DNA of 11,851 nucleotides from Rickettsiales bacterium. Lineage in GTDB: Bacteria; Pseudomonadota; Alphaproteobacteria; Rickettsiales; UBA1997. Location: assembly GCA_947455365.1 (NCBI GenBank), contig CANGNU010000013.1, positions 1 through 11,851 of the forward strand, read 5' to 3'. The notes beneath the pieces were generated by a model, which was not told the DNA's origin, did not search any database, and saw only the letters and a list, made by a program, of their open reading frames with translations. The translations under genes were made by a program, and so were the position numbers. Positions 1 to 7,718 of this stretch are shown one piece after another (the first letter of the stretch is position 1; each line of letters starts with the position of its first letter).

Positions 1-869
1 CGATAAATTTTATCTTGTATATCACCCGCCGCAAAAACACCTGCAATATTAGTTGTTGCGGTGCCTTTTTTAGTTAATATGTATCCTTCCGCGTCAATCT
101 CTAAACCAGTTTTTGCGAATAGATCAGAGTTTGGTTTGTGGCCAATTGCAATAAATACACCGTCAATTTTTAACTCTTGTGTTAAGCCATCTTGGGTATT
201 TTTCAGCCGCACTCCCGTCACGCTTTTTGGGATTTCAGAGCCTAAAACTTCATCAAGCGCATGATTCCAAATTACTTCAATTTTTGGATTTTTGAATAAT
301 CTATCTTGAAGAATTTTTTCCGATTTAAATTTATCGCGACGATGCACCACGAAAACTTTTGCCGCGTGATTAGTTAAATAGAGAGCCTCTTCAACCGCGC
401 TATTACCGCCGCCAACCACTACAACATTTTTATTCTTGAAGAAAAATCCGTCGCAAGTTGCACAACCAGAAACACCAAAACCTTGAAAATGTTTTTCTGA
501 TGGAAGGCCGAGCCACTTGGCTTGAGCGCCTGTGGCAATAATGACAGCATCGGCTTCATAAACATCGTCAGATTCACCAACCATGACAAATGGGAGTTTG
601 CTGAAATCTACTGATTTAATGTGATCGGTAATTATTTTAGTACCAACATGCTCAGCCTGCTTGGCCATTTGCTCGACAAGCCACGGGCCTTGAATTGCCT
701 CGGCGAATCCGGGGTAATTTTCAACCTCGGTAGTGATGGTTAATTGTCCGCCTTGCTGCATGCCGCTAACTAAAATTGGCTGCAAATTTGCTCGTGCCGC
801 ATAGATTGCCGCAGTATATCCCGCAGGCCCTGAGCCAATAATTACTAACTTTGTTTTATGTGTCGCCAT
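1..869 (-). CDS. trxB: Thioredoxin reductase (NADPH), 3' end cut by window edge
   Basis: Flavoenzyme that passes electrons from NADPH through FAD and a redox-active disulfide to thioredoxin in the cytosol. About 289 codons are visible from the ATG at 869; roughly 25-35 C-terminal residues lie beyond position 1, since no stop is reached. The FAD-binding motif GSGPAG is near residues 12-17. The redox pair CATC is at 136-139, followed by D140. The NADPH-binding GGGNSAVEEA is near 153-162, with HRRDKF (2'-phosphate recognition) near 176. The second FAD motif GVFAAGD is near 277-283, followed by the typical IQDKIY. Domain order is that of bacterial low-molecular-weight TrxB. It follows fabG on the same strand after a 40-bp gap, so co-transcription is possible. 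No clear Shine-Dalgarno precedes the ATG. Family assignment is very secure. Confidence 0.96.
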   Translation of the reverse strand, partial: MATHKTKLVIIGSGPAGYTAAIYAARANLQPILVSGMQQGGQLTITTEVENYPGFAEAIQGPWLVEQMAKQAEHVGTKIITDHIKSVDFSKLPFVMVGESDDVYEADAVIIATGAQAKWLGLPSEKHFQGFGVSGCATCDGFFFKNKNVVVVGGGNSAVEEALYLTNHAAKVFVVHRRDKFKSEKILQDRLFKNPKIEVIWNHALDEVLGSEIPKSVTGVRLKNTQDGLTQELKIDGVFIAIGHKPNSDLFAKTGLEIDAEGYILTKKGTATTNIAGVFAAGDIQDKIY

Positions 870-889
870 TTTAATTTTCTATAAATTGT

Positions 890-908
890 GTATATACATT
901 GCATATAC
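890..908. repeat. Short inverted repeat between fabG and trxB
   Basis: GTATAT (890-895) and ATATAC (903-908) are separated by ACATTGC. The repeat sits just after the fabG stop codon and about 20 bp before the trxB ATG on the minus strand. It may be a weak hairpin in a fabG-trxB transcript, an operator, or only AT-rich sequence containing the trxB -10 element. There is no T-run, so a terminator is not supported. Confidence 0.3.
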
Positions 909-909
909 T

Positions 910-1653
910 TTAAACCATCAACATGCCACCATTAACATGCAGAGTTTGTCCAGTAATATAGCCTGCTTCATCACTTGCTAAAAAGGCCACGCTTGCCGCA
1001 ATATCAGCCGCAACGCCCATTTTTTGCATTGGAATTGAGCCCAAGATGCCTTGTTTTTGTTGGTCATTTAGCACATCGGTCATGGCAGTTTGAATAAAAC
1101 CGGGAGCGACGCAATTAATGGTAATGCCTCTTGTCGCCACTTCTTGCGCAAAAGATTTGCTCATGCCAATCATGCCCGCCTTAGAGGCTACATAGTTGGC
1201 CTGCCCCGGATTACCAGTAACACCAACCACCGATGCAATGTTAACAATACGCCCCGCCTTTCTGCGCAACATTTTTTTAATAGCCGCGCGATTCAACATG
1301 AAGGTTGATTTTAGATTCACATTTAAAACTTGATCCCAATCTTCATCTTTCATGCGCAAAGCCAAGTTGTCTTTGGTGATTCCCGCATTGCAAACTAGAA
1401 TATCAATTTGTCCGCCAGCAAGCTCTTCAGCTTTGTCAAATAAGGCTTCAACCTGCGTTGCATCTGACAAATTGCAAGGCAAAATTTTACATTTATCTTC
1501 ACCAATTTTTTCAGCTAATTCTTTTAATTTATCTTCTTTGGTGCCCGAAATTACTAGGCGCGCACCTTGTTTGACAAGGCTTTCAGCGATTGCGGCGCCA
1601 ATTCCGCCAGTTGCACCAGTTACTAAAGCATTTTTTCCTGTAAGTCTGAACAT
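910..1653 (-). CDS. fabG: 3-oxoacyl-[acyl-carrier-protein] reductase
   Basis: Short-chain dehydrogenase/reductase that reduces 3-oxoacyl-ACP to 3-hydroxyacyl-ACP with NADPH in type II fatty-acid elongation. The 247 residues match the usual FabG length. The Rossmann motif TGATGGIG is at 12-19 and NAG at 89-91. The catalytic set is Asn near 113, Ser141, Tyr154 and Lys158 (YVASK). PGF at 184-186 and the C-terminal GQTLHVNGGMLMV are typical FabG; that exact ending is remembered from Rickettsia FabG. The start is the ATG at 1653, which gives the family's normal N-terminus. There is no Shine-Dalgarno. A giant palindrome begins 14 bp upstream and contains a candidate -10 box (TATACT) 17 nt before the ATG, so the promoter probably lies inside the palindrome. 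fabD, acpP and fabF are not adjacent, unlike the common fab cluster. Confidence 0.96.
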   Translation of the reverse strand: MFRLTGKNALVTGATGGIGAAIAESLVKQGARLVISGTKEDKLKELAEKIGEDKCKILPCNLSDATQVEALFDKAEELAGGQIDILVCNAGITKDNLALRMKDEDWDQVLNVNLKSTFMLNRAAIKKMLRRKAGRIVNIASVVGVTGNPGQANYVASKAGMIGMSKSFAQEVATRGITINCVAPGFIQTAMTDVLNDQQKQGILGSIPMQKMGVAADIAASVAFLASDEAGYITGQTLHVNGGMLMV

Positions 1654-1667
1654 AAAATAAATAATGG

Positions 1668-1781
1668 ATTAGTATAGTTTAAGAAATTGACTACAGCGAG
1701 TAGCATTTTGGCTGAACGAAGCTGCGCTTCGAGACGCTCAAAATGCTACTCGCTGTAGTCAATTTCTTAAACTATACTAAT
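1668..1781. repeat. Giant perfect palindrome 1 (43-bp arms, 28-nt centre)
   Basis: Positions 1668-1710 are the exact reverse complement of 1739-1781, checked base by base. The 28-nt centre contains a second stem, CGAAGC/GCTTCG (1717-1722 with 1726-1731), capped by TGC. The segments either side of it (1711-1716 and 1732-1738) pair poorly. The element lies between the cvpA-like stop (1824) and the fabG start (1653), both on the minus strand, and takes up most of that spacer. As RNA it would be a 43-bp hairpin, a possible RNase III target or transcript-end structure. No T-run follows on the minus strand, so it is not a canonical intrinsic terminator. The layout matches the palindrome at 10663-10829. 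Confidence 0.95.
1671..1676 (-). promoter_or_regulatory. Candidate -10 box for fabG inside palindrome 1
   Basis: On the minus strand TATACT ends 17 nt before the fabG ATG. No good -35 is visible at 16-18 bp (TCGCTG at 17 bp). The mirror arm carries the same hexamer on the plus strand at 1773-1778. Support is mainly positional: the other palindrome places its -10 candidate at the same 17-nt distance from an ATG. Confidence 0.35.
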
Positions 1782-1823
1782 AAGTTAAAATAGACCACAA
1801 GCTAGAGCCTGTAGCAACCAACA

Positions 1824-2612
1824 CTATTCGACAATTTCAATCAAGTGATTCATTTTCTCGATTTCTTTTTTACTGTAACCAGTGTCGTTATATTTTTCAT
1901 CAAGTTTCGCAGCAGGTTTTTTATCTGCCTTTTCTTCATTTTTAATTCCTGCATTGGCATCAGATAGCGCGCCACCTTCTTCAATTATATCATCAATATT
2001 TTTATCGCTTTTTTCTTCGACATTAATTTTTAAATCTTTGCCATCAAGAAGATTTTTTGAAACGCCGTCCATCATGGCTTTAACCAGCGGGTCAATCATT
2101 TCGCCAGGAATTTTAATAATATCAAAACAGCGCGCTTGTGCTAGCCAATCGGGAAATTCATGGCCTTTTTTTACCACAACTTTTTCTTCGTCGTCAGTCT
2201 GTTCACGCTTGCCCAGCAAGGCTTCGTAAGAATTTAGCGTAACCGAATAAACCAATCCAAAAATTAACAATGATTTTATAAAACCAAAAAATACCCCAAG
2301 AACGCGATCAATATTATGCGGCATTTTTTCTTGGAAATCTTTTGCTAATTTATTGGTCGACAAAGCCATGATAATAAAGACGGTGACAAAAACCATCGAG
2401 CCACTCGCAACATTAATTACCAATTTATTATTTGAATAATGCTCAACAAATTTAGCGGCATAAGGAGTGAGAAAATAAGCCAGAGCAATTGTAATTACCC
2501 AATTTAATAAGGCGAAAATTTCGCGAATAAAGCCGCGGAAAAAAGCAATTAAGACAAAAATAAAAGTTAATCCAATGACGGTTAAATCGAATAAATTTAA
2601 AGTTGCTGACAT
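1824..2612 (-). CDS. cvpA: CvpA family inner-membrane protein
   Basis: CvpA-like proteins are small multi-spanning membrane proteins, named for a role in colicin V production and linked more widely to envelope homeostasis. Exact activity is unknown. The 262-residue product has about four hydrophobic segments (roughly 6-26, 33-52, 66-84 and 104-126). Family hallmarks are the RGFIRE loop after the first segment (26-31) and the DRVLGVFFGFIK stretch (102-113). The second half (about 135-262) is a hydrophilic, Lys/Asp/Glu-rich tail ending in YSKKEIEKMNHLIE. It is longer than in enterobacterial CvpA but resembles tails of alphaproteobacterial members as I recall them. The stop of the COQ9-family gene lies only 4 nt upstream, so the two are very likely co-transcribed. 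A giant palindrome lies 42 bp downstream. The symbol is by family only. Confidence 0.85.
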   Translation of the reverse strand: MSATLNLFDLTVIGLTFIFVLIAFFRGFIREIFALLNWVITIALAYFLTPYAAKFVEHYSNNKLVINVASGSMVFVTVFIIMALSTNKLAKDFQEKMPHNIDRVLGVFFGFIKSLLIFGLVYSVTLNSYEALLGKREQTDDEEKVVVKKGHEFPDWLAQARCFDIIKIPGEMIDPLVKAMMDGVSKNLLDGKDLKINVEEKSDKNIDDIIEEGGALSDANAGIKNEEKADKKPAAKLDEKYNDTGYSKKEIEKMNHLIEIVE

Positions 2613-2616
2613 ATAT

Positions 2617-3351
2617 TTATTTTTTAAATAATCGTACGAATGGCAAGCTTGTAAACACTTGCTTTGGCGTTTTTAAATTGCCACTTTCATCGTGAAAAAA
2701 TTGCCCAGATTTTTCACACAAATTTGCCGAGAAATTTTTCACTTGTGATTTCATTTTTTCAAACTTCATCACTTTTTCAATTTGTAAATCTATAAAGCTT
2801 TTTGTTGTTTGCAAATTTTGTGATTGATCTTTTACAAAAACTGCAAACGATTGCAAAATTATTTTCGATAAAGTTAAGCGTTTGGTGTAAAAATTAAAAT
2901 CAGTTGATTTATCACCAATTTCTTTCCAGATAAAATCGGCAATTTTTTCAACATGTTGAAAGGCCATCAATAAAGGTTTTGGGCCATATTTAACTGTGGT
3001 AAAATTTTTGGGATTAAAATAAAAATTGCGCAATCTTTGCAAAGCAAGCTGATTTTCTTTCTCTCGTTCAAACAAATTATAAAGTGCAAATTTAATTTTT
3101 TGGCGAATTTTAAACGAGGAAAAATTTGGTTCTGCGGCAATAATTTGCGCCAGATTGCGGTTTTTTTCTTCAATATAAAACTGAATTAAGTCAAGACAGC
3201 CATTTTCAAAAAGCAAATTCTTAAATTTTGCCTCAATTTGACATTCAATAATCGCTCGCGTCAAAACCTCTTCGCTCCAGCCTTCAAGCGGGCAAAGTTG
3301 CAAAAATTTAGCAAGAATATTGCGCTTATTTTCAAGCGAATCTAAAATCAT
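2617..3351 (-). CDS. COQ9 family protein (ubiquinone biosynthesis accessory)
   Basis: COQ9 binds lipids in a TetR-like fold and assists the hydroxylation steps of ubiquinone synthesis at the membrane; alphaproteobacteria carry homologues. In this 244-residue product the N-terminal GW (24-25) and LLFENGCLDLIQF (46-58) match the start of the family. The diagnostic block is IWKEIGDKSTDFNFYTKR (141-158), followed by FVKDQSQN and a TTKSFIDLQIEKVMKFEK segment (182-199), the usual end of the domain. The Lys- and Phe-rich composition fits an AT-rich genome. In Rickettsia the family is often called the rpsU-divergently transcribed protein. Here the divergent neighbour is argD, not rpsU. It is the first gene of a probable operon with the cvpA-like gene. 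The ATG at 3351 is chosen because it gives the full domain. Confidence 0.85.
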   Translation of the reverse strand: MILDSLENKRNILAKFLQLCPLEGWSEEVLTRAIIECQIEAKFKNLLFENGCLDLIQFYIEEKNRNLAQIIAAEPNFSSFKIRQKIKFALYNLFEREKENQLALQRLRNFYFNPKNFTTVKYGPKPLLMAFQHVEKIADFIWKEIGDKSTDFNFYTKRLTLSKIILQSFAVFVKDQSQNLQTTKSFIDLQIEKVMKFEKMKSQVKNFSANLCEKSGQFFHDESGNLKTPKQVFTSLPFVRLFKK

Positions 3352-3446
3352 ATGTGAAAATTAAACTTTTTCTTTTAATTTAATTGCGTTTTAGCGATAC
3401 TGCAATCCATTTTTTAATGGGTCGATAATTTTTTATTTAGCAATCA
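3352..3446. promoter_or_regulatory. Divergent promoter region, COQ9-family gene and argD
   Basis: This 95-bp AT-rich spacer must hold the promoters of both flanking transcripts. On the plus strand GATAAT (3424-3429) is a fair -10 candidate, 17 nt before the argD ATG, but no convincing -35 precedes it. A small inverted repeat CCATT/AATGG (3407-3411 with 3416-3420, TTTT loop) lies upstream and could be an operator or chance. On the minus strand only weak matches are seen (TTGCAG, 17 bp, TAAATT). Confidence 0.4.
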
Positions 3447-4625
3447 ATGACTACAAGCGACAAATTACTTCCAGTTCACAAAAGATTTAACATTGAATTT
3501 TCACGCGGTCAAGGCGCCTATCTTTTTGCTGATGGCAAGAAATATCTCGATTTAGGCGCGGGAATAGCGGTTAACTGCCTTGGTCACTGTCACCCAAAAA
3601 TGGTCGAAGCCATTACCACACAAGCAAAAAAATTGTGGCATGTTTCTAACATTTACAATAGTGGCGAATTAAATTTATATGCCGACAAGCTAGTTGGCAC
3701 AAGCTTTGCCGACTATGTTTTTTTCTGCAATTCTGGCGCTGAGGCAATTGAATGCACCATCAAAATGATTCGCCGTCATTTTTATGTTAATAACCAACCA
3801 GAAAAAAATCGTATCATCACCTTTACTGGCGCCTTTCACGGCCGCACTATCGCAACAATTTCTGCCGCCGCAAAAAAGAAATATCTCGAAGGTTTTGAGC
3901 CAGCTTTAGACGGTTTTGATAATGTTGAATTTGGCAATATTGAAGCGGTGAAGAAGGCAATCACCAAACATACTGCGGGCATTTTAATTGAGCCAATTCA
4001 AGGTGAAGAAGGCATTCGTGTTTCTAGCAAAAAATTTATTCAAGAACTGCGTCAAGTTGCCGATGAACATGGTTTGCTATTAGCTTTTGATGAAGTGCAA
4101 TGCGGCATGGGCCGTACTGGCCACCTACACGCTTATGAATATTACGGCGTAACACCCGATATTATCGCAGTTGCTAAAGCCATTGCGGGCGGCTTCCCTC
4201 TAGGTGCCTGCCTTGCTTCTAAAAAAGCTGCTGATGGCATGACACTTGGTGTTCATGGCACAACTTATGGTGGCAATCCTTTAGCCATGGCCGTTGCCAA
4301 CTCTGTATTAACTGAAATGCTGAGCGAAAATTTCTTCCCTAATGTGCAAAAAGTTGCAGATGGATTAAAAACCGAATTGACAAAAATTCAAAAAAATCAC
4401 CCCAATATAATTGATGAAGTGCGCGGCGTTGGCTTAATGCTTGGCCTTAAAATTAACGATAAAATTGAACACGCTACAATAGTTGAAAAATTTATCGAAA
4501 ATGGTTTACTGACAATTCCTGCGGGTAATAATGTAATTCGTATAATTCCGCCATTAATTTTAACTTCTGCGCAAGTGCAAGAAGCGGCGGAAAAAATTGA
4601 AATTAGCCTATCGCAAATTTTATGA
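3447..4625 (+). CDS. argD: Acetylornithine/succinyldiaminopimelate aminotransferase
   Basis: Class III PLP-dependent aminotransferase of the ArgD/DapC type. It transfers an amino group from glutamate to N-acetylglutamate semialdehyde (arginine route) or N-succinyl-2-amino-6-oxopimelate (lysine and diaminopimelate route). The 392 residues match family length. Visible signatures are NSGAEA (95-100, PLP phosphate loop), AFHGRT (129-134), EPIQGEEG (182-189), FDEVQCGMGRTG (214-225) with Asp215 contacting the PLP nitrogen, and Lys244 in AVAKAIAGG as the Schiff-base lysine. TTYGGNP (272-278) is the cofactor-binding loop from the second subunit, and RGVGLMLG (326-333) follows. No other arginine gene is in view. 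In a reduced genome the diaminopimelate role in peptidoglycan synthesis may matter more; that is inference. Its TGA stop overlaps the next gene's ATG (ATGA), which implies translational coupling. Confidence 0.92.
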   Translation: MTTSDKLLPVHKRFNIEFSRGQGAYLFADGKKYLDLGAGIAVNCLGHCHPKMVEAITTQAKKLWHVSNIYNSGELNLYADKLVGTSFADYVFFCNSGAEAIECTIKMIRRHFYVNNQPEKNRIITFTGAFHGRTIATISAAAKKKYLEGFEPALDGFDNVEFGNIEAVKKAITKHTAGILIEPIQGEEGIRVSSKKFIQELRQVADEHGLLLAFDEVQCGMGRTGHLHAYEYYGVTPDIIAVAKAIAGGFPLGACLASKKAADGMTLGVHGTTYGGNPLAMAVANSVLTEMLSENFFPNVQKVADGLKTELTKIQKNHPNIIDEVRGVGLMLGLKINDKIEHATIVEKFIENGLLTIPAGNNVIRIIPPLILTSAQVQEAAEKIEISLSQIL

Positions 4626-6448
4626 ATCCAGCAGAAAATATTGGCGCTGTTTGTAACTTGAAAAAACTGGTCGATGATAATGCTGCTGGGGCATTTTTAT
4701 GCACTACAATTAAATCTGACAATCCTAATTATTTAGCAATAATCCACGCCAATAATACCTTTTGTGAGGCTTTTGAAGCCGATCAAGAAGAATTAATTGG
4801 CTATAGTTATGACTTTTTATTTGATGATCTTGACATTAATTATTCTTCGGAAGAACAGCTTGAATATATTCGTCTAATCAAGTCCATCAAAGACTTGCAC
4901 GAATGTTCAATTGTAATGAATTTAGAACATCGTCATGAAGAAGAATTATTGACGGCAAAGTTTAAGGTAAGCTTCAAGCCATTTCCCGCTGAAGCTGATG
5001 AAACCGCAGCCCTAGCAGAAAGCGCCGTTGCAAAAAAATTCTACGCCATTTTTACTTTTGAAAAAATTAGCCCCGAAGAAGCAGGAAATATGGAAGCGGG
5101 CGCAGTTAATTCGCAAAACAAATCTCTGGTTAAAAATCTTGAGCGAGCACTACATAGTGAAAAATTATTGCGCGAAATTAGCTATTTAATCATTTCTGAC
5201 GCTTCAGTTAAACAAATTGCGCAGACCATTGCAAAATCTTTGCAGCAACATTTAAAAATTGACCGCTGCCTTATTCACGATTACATAAAAGGCGTGCCGT
5301 CATTTGTTGTCGAGCATTGCAATCAAAGGCTTAAACCAATAGTCACTGAAAATAAAGAAAACGCCACCGAGATAAATTCTTACATTAATTTTCAAAATAA
5401 TTTCTACAAAAAAATTAAACTTAACAATAAAAATAGTGCCATATTTATTGTTGATGATGTTCAATCCGATCCAAGCTTTGCAAGTCTTGAAGGCTTCTAC
5501 AAAAAATTTTCTATTACTTCACAAGTTGCGGCAATTACTTCTTTTGATAATGAAATTAACGGTGGAATTTATCTGCAACAATCTGAAAAACGAGTTTGGA
5601 CAATTGATGAAATTGAATTGATTGAATTGGTAACAGACCAACTGGCCATTGCCATAGACCGCTCTTACTCAATTGAAAAAATTATGATCGCCAACCATAA
5701 TTTGTTAGAAAAAACTTTGGAATTAAAAGAGGCGGTGAAAAAAGAAAAAGCTTTGCGAAAAATTCAAAGCGAGTTTGTTGCGCTAGTGTCGCACGAATTT
5801 AAAACGCCGCTGCAAATTATTGATAGCACACGCGAATTAATTTCACGAAAAATAAAATCTTTGCAACTGCCAGATGACTCTTTCGACAAATATCTTGAGC
5901 GCATTAAAAGTGGCATTCAGCGCATGAGTGGCTTAATTAGCAGCACACTCAACTTAGCAAAAATTGAAAATGGCAGCGCTGATATAAAAATTGAAAAACA
6001 AGATTTCGATCTGCATATTTTGTTGCAAGATATTATTGAAAAAACTGCCAATATTGCAATTGGCAAAAACATTAAAGTTATCACCAAATTTTGCGATGGC
6101 GCCCTGCAAATTAACGGCGATCAAAAAATGCTAGATCACTGTTTTACTAATATTGTTTCTAACGCACTTAAATATTCGCAAAATGATACCAGTATCAATA
6201 TTATTACCAAGGCTAGTGTCAGTAAGGTTGCAGTGCGAATAATTGACCATGGAATTGGCATTCCTGCAGAAGACATTGAAAGTGTTGGCAAAAAATTTTT
6301 TCGCGCAAAAAATACTTTGGCAGTCTCAGGAACGGGCATTGGAATTTATTTAACGAAATATTTCATTGAATTACACAAGGGAAATGTTTTAATTAAGAGT
6401 AAGTTAAATGTTGGAACTTCAGTTACTGTAATTTTGCCACGAAATTAG
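4622..6448 (+). CDS. Soluble PAS-GAF sensor histidine kinase
   Basis: Cytosolic two-component kinase of 608 residues with no membrane segment or signal peptide. An N-terminal PAS-like domain (about 15-100; NNTFCEAFEADQEELIGYS) is followed by a charged linker. A GAF-like domain spans about 180-348, ending in W.IDEIELIELVTDQLAIAIDR. A coiled-coil connector (about 352-382) leads to HisKA with VSHEFKTPL, phospho-acceptor His391, and then HATPase_c. The ATP site is intact: N-box NIVSNALKYS (510-519, Asn514), G1 DHGIGIP (542-548), F-box KKFFRA (557-562) and G2 GTGIG (570-574). There is no receiver or HPt domain and no response regulator gene beside it, so the partner is elsewhere. The input ligand is unknown; GAF domains of this sort bind small molecules or chromophores. 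The ATG overlaps the argD stop by 4 nt, and the barrel-protein gene follows after 11 bp. Confidence 0.92.
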   Translation: MNPAENIGAVCNLKKLVDDNAAGAFLCTTIKSDNPNYLAIIHANNTFCEAFEADQEELIGYSYDFLFDDLDINYSSEEQLEYIRLIKSIKDLHECSIVMNLEHRHEEELLTAKFKVSFKPFPAEADETAALAESAVAKKFYAIFTFEKISPEEAGNMEAGAVNSQNKSLVKNLERALHSEKLLREISYLIISDASVKQIAQTIAKSLQQHLKIDRCLIHDYIKGVPSFVVEHCNQRLKPIVTENKENATEINSYINFQNNFYKKIKLNNKNSAIFIVDDVQSDPSFASLEGFYKKFSITSQVAAITSFDNEINGGIYLQQSEKRVWTIDEIELIELVTDQLAIAIDRSYSIEKIMIANHNLLEKTLELKEAVKKEKALRKIQSEFVALVSHEFKTPLQIIDSTRELISRKIKSLQLPDDSFDKYLERIKSGIQRMSGLISSTLNLAKIENGSADIKIEKQDFDLHILLQDIIEKTANIAIGKNIKVITKFCDGALQINGDQKMLDHCFTNIVSNALKYSQNDTSINIITKASVSKVAVRIIDHGIGIPAEDIESVGKKFFRAKNTLAVSGTGIGIYLTKYFIELHKGNVLIKSKLNVGTSVTVILPRN

Positions 6449-6459
6449 AAAATTAATAA

Positions 6460-7596
6460 ATGAAAAAACTATTGGCTGCAATTGCCATTACCAGCTCTTT
6501 TGCCAGCGCCCTTGCCAGCGCTTCTGCTTTTGCAGCAGATGCCGAAGAAAAACAATATCCTAATGCCTCGGGCCAAGTGCTGTTTGAACTTAAAAGTGAT
6601 CGCATCATCAAAAGCGACAATAATAGAACCCCGCCAACCAATACCTACATTAACATTGAACCCGATTTATCCCTCAATATTGACAAAAATTGGTCAGTAA
6701 AAACTGGCTGGAGAATTTTTCCGCAATATCAAAGAAACTATGCCTCACCTGAAAAAACTCGCACAATTTTAAGCGACAATCGCGGCTTTAATCAAGATGA
6801 CACTGGCGTTGTGGTTGAAGAATTAAAAGTGGCATTTAAAAATGATGACATGAAATTTTCTGCGGGTAAAATTAACCCCACCTTTGCCACCATGTATCGC
6901 AAAACTAAAAGGCTTGGTGTTTTTGTCACCGATTTTACCGAAGAATATGAATTGCGCGAAAAAATTGGCGCCAGCATTGCCGCTTTGCTAGAAGATAGCG
7001 AAATTACCTTCAGCACTTTTTTTAATGATACCAGCGGATTAAGCAGCAGCGCCATACAAAATCGTGGCCGCGAAAGAACCAACGATGGCACGGCTGGCAA
7101 CACTTCCACTTTGTCTTCCTACACCATGACCATTGAAGGACAAAAATTATTTGGCAAAGAAAATTTGTTCTACAACTTTGGTTATCGCAGTCTTGGCGTT
7201 AATAACAACGGCCTTAATAAGCGCGAAATTGGCTATAGCGGAAACTTAGAATACTTATACAAAGTCAGCAACGATACTTCAATAATTCCATTAATTGAAA
7301 TTGTAAAAATTAATAATTTCACTGGCTTAACTAGCCGCGAGGCACGCTATGTTACAACTTCCCTTATTGGCAAGTACAGCCGCTGGACTGCAAGCGTTAC
7401 CAGTGTTTTGCGCGATATTAGTCACAATTATACAACCGCGTCAACAGTTAATACTCACGATAAAGAATTGCAACTTTCAATTGGTTACAAATTTGCCAAT
7501 AATTTAGCGATCGATGTCAGTCGCGCCAGCATTCAAGAAAATAGACACAATGCCTCAATGGTCGGCGTTATTTTTAGTTATCTTTATAAATTTTAA
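6460..7596 (+). CDS. Putative outer-membrane beta-barrel (porin-like) protein
   Basis: The 378-residue product begins with a clear Sec signal peptide: MKK, a hydrophobic core, then Ala/Ser-rich sequence with a likely signal-peptidase I cut after SAFA (about residue 25). The mature part is full of alternating hydrophobic/polar strands separated by polar turns. One stretch (EELKVAFKNDDMKFSAGKIN, about 121-140) recalls the constriction-loop approach of porins. The last residues FSYLYKF end in an aromatic, the usual signal for BAM-mediated insertion. No named porin family is recognised, so a substrate cannot be given. It starts 11 bp after the histidine kinase stop, so it may be co-transcribed with argD and the kinase. 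The kinase could regulate envelope permeability, but that is guesswork. Inverted repeats that could end the transcript lie about 60-120 bp downstream. Confidence 0.75.
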   Translation: MKKLLAAIAITSSFASALASASAFAADAEEKQYPNASGQVLFELKSDRIIKSDNNRTPPTNTYINIEPDLSLNIDKNWSVKTGWRIFPQYQRNYASPEKTRTILSDNRGFNQDDTGVVVEELKVAFKNDDMKFSAGKINPTFATMYRKTKRLGVFVTDFTEEYELREKIGASIAALLEDSEITFSTFFNDTSGLSSSAIQNRGRERTNDGTAGNTSTLSSYTMTIEGQKLFGKENLFYNFGYRSLGVNNNGLNKREIGYSGNLEYLYKVSNDTSIIPLIEIVKINNFTGLTSREARYVTTSLIGKYSRWTASVTSVLRDISHNYTTASTVNTHDKELQLSIGYKFANNLAIDVSRASIQENRHNASMVGVIFSYLYKF

Positions 7597-7656
7597 GCCT
7601 AGTGATTTTCATAGATCTTTCCAGTCTTAGCTCTATCAGCATCTCGGCCTCAAACC

Positions 7657-7715
7657 TGATGAATTCACCTTTGGTGCATCATTTGATTGAGCATGAAATC
7701 ATGCATGTTTTTTTT
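7657..7715 (+). terminator. Possible terminator: two hairpins and a T8 run
   Basis: The first hairpin pairs TGATG (7657-7661) with CATCA (7677-7681) and CACC (7666-7669) with GGTG (7673-7676) around a TTT loop. The second pairs GCATG (7691-7695) with CATGC (7700-7704) and is followed three bases later by eight Ts (7708-7715). An alternative stem CATGTT/AACATG (7704-7709 with 7716-7721) overlaps the T-run. The place and order fit termination of the argD-kinase-barrel transcript. Stems are short and AT-rich, so efficiency is uncertain. Confidence 0.4.
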
Positions 7716-7718
7716 AAC

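Noticed and set aside
1710..1739. Palindrome 1 as an ordinary rho-independent terminator of the COQ9-cvpA transcript
   Set aside because: The stem is far too long and no U-run follows it on the minus strand, although it may still affect transcript ends.
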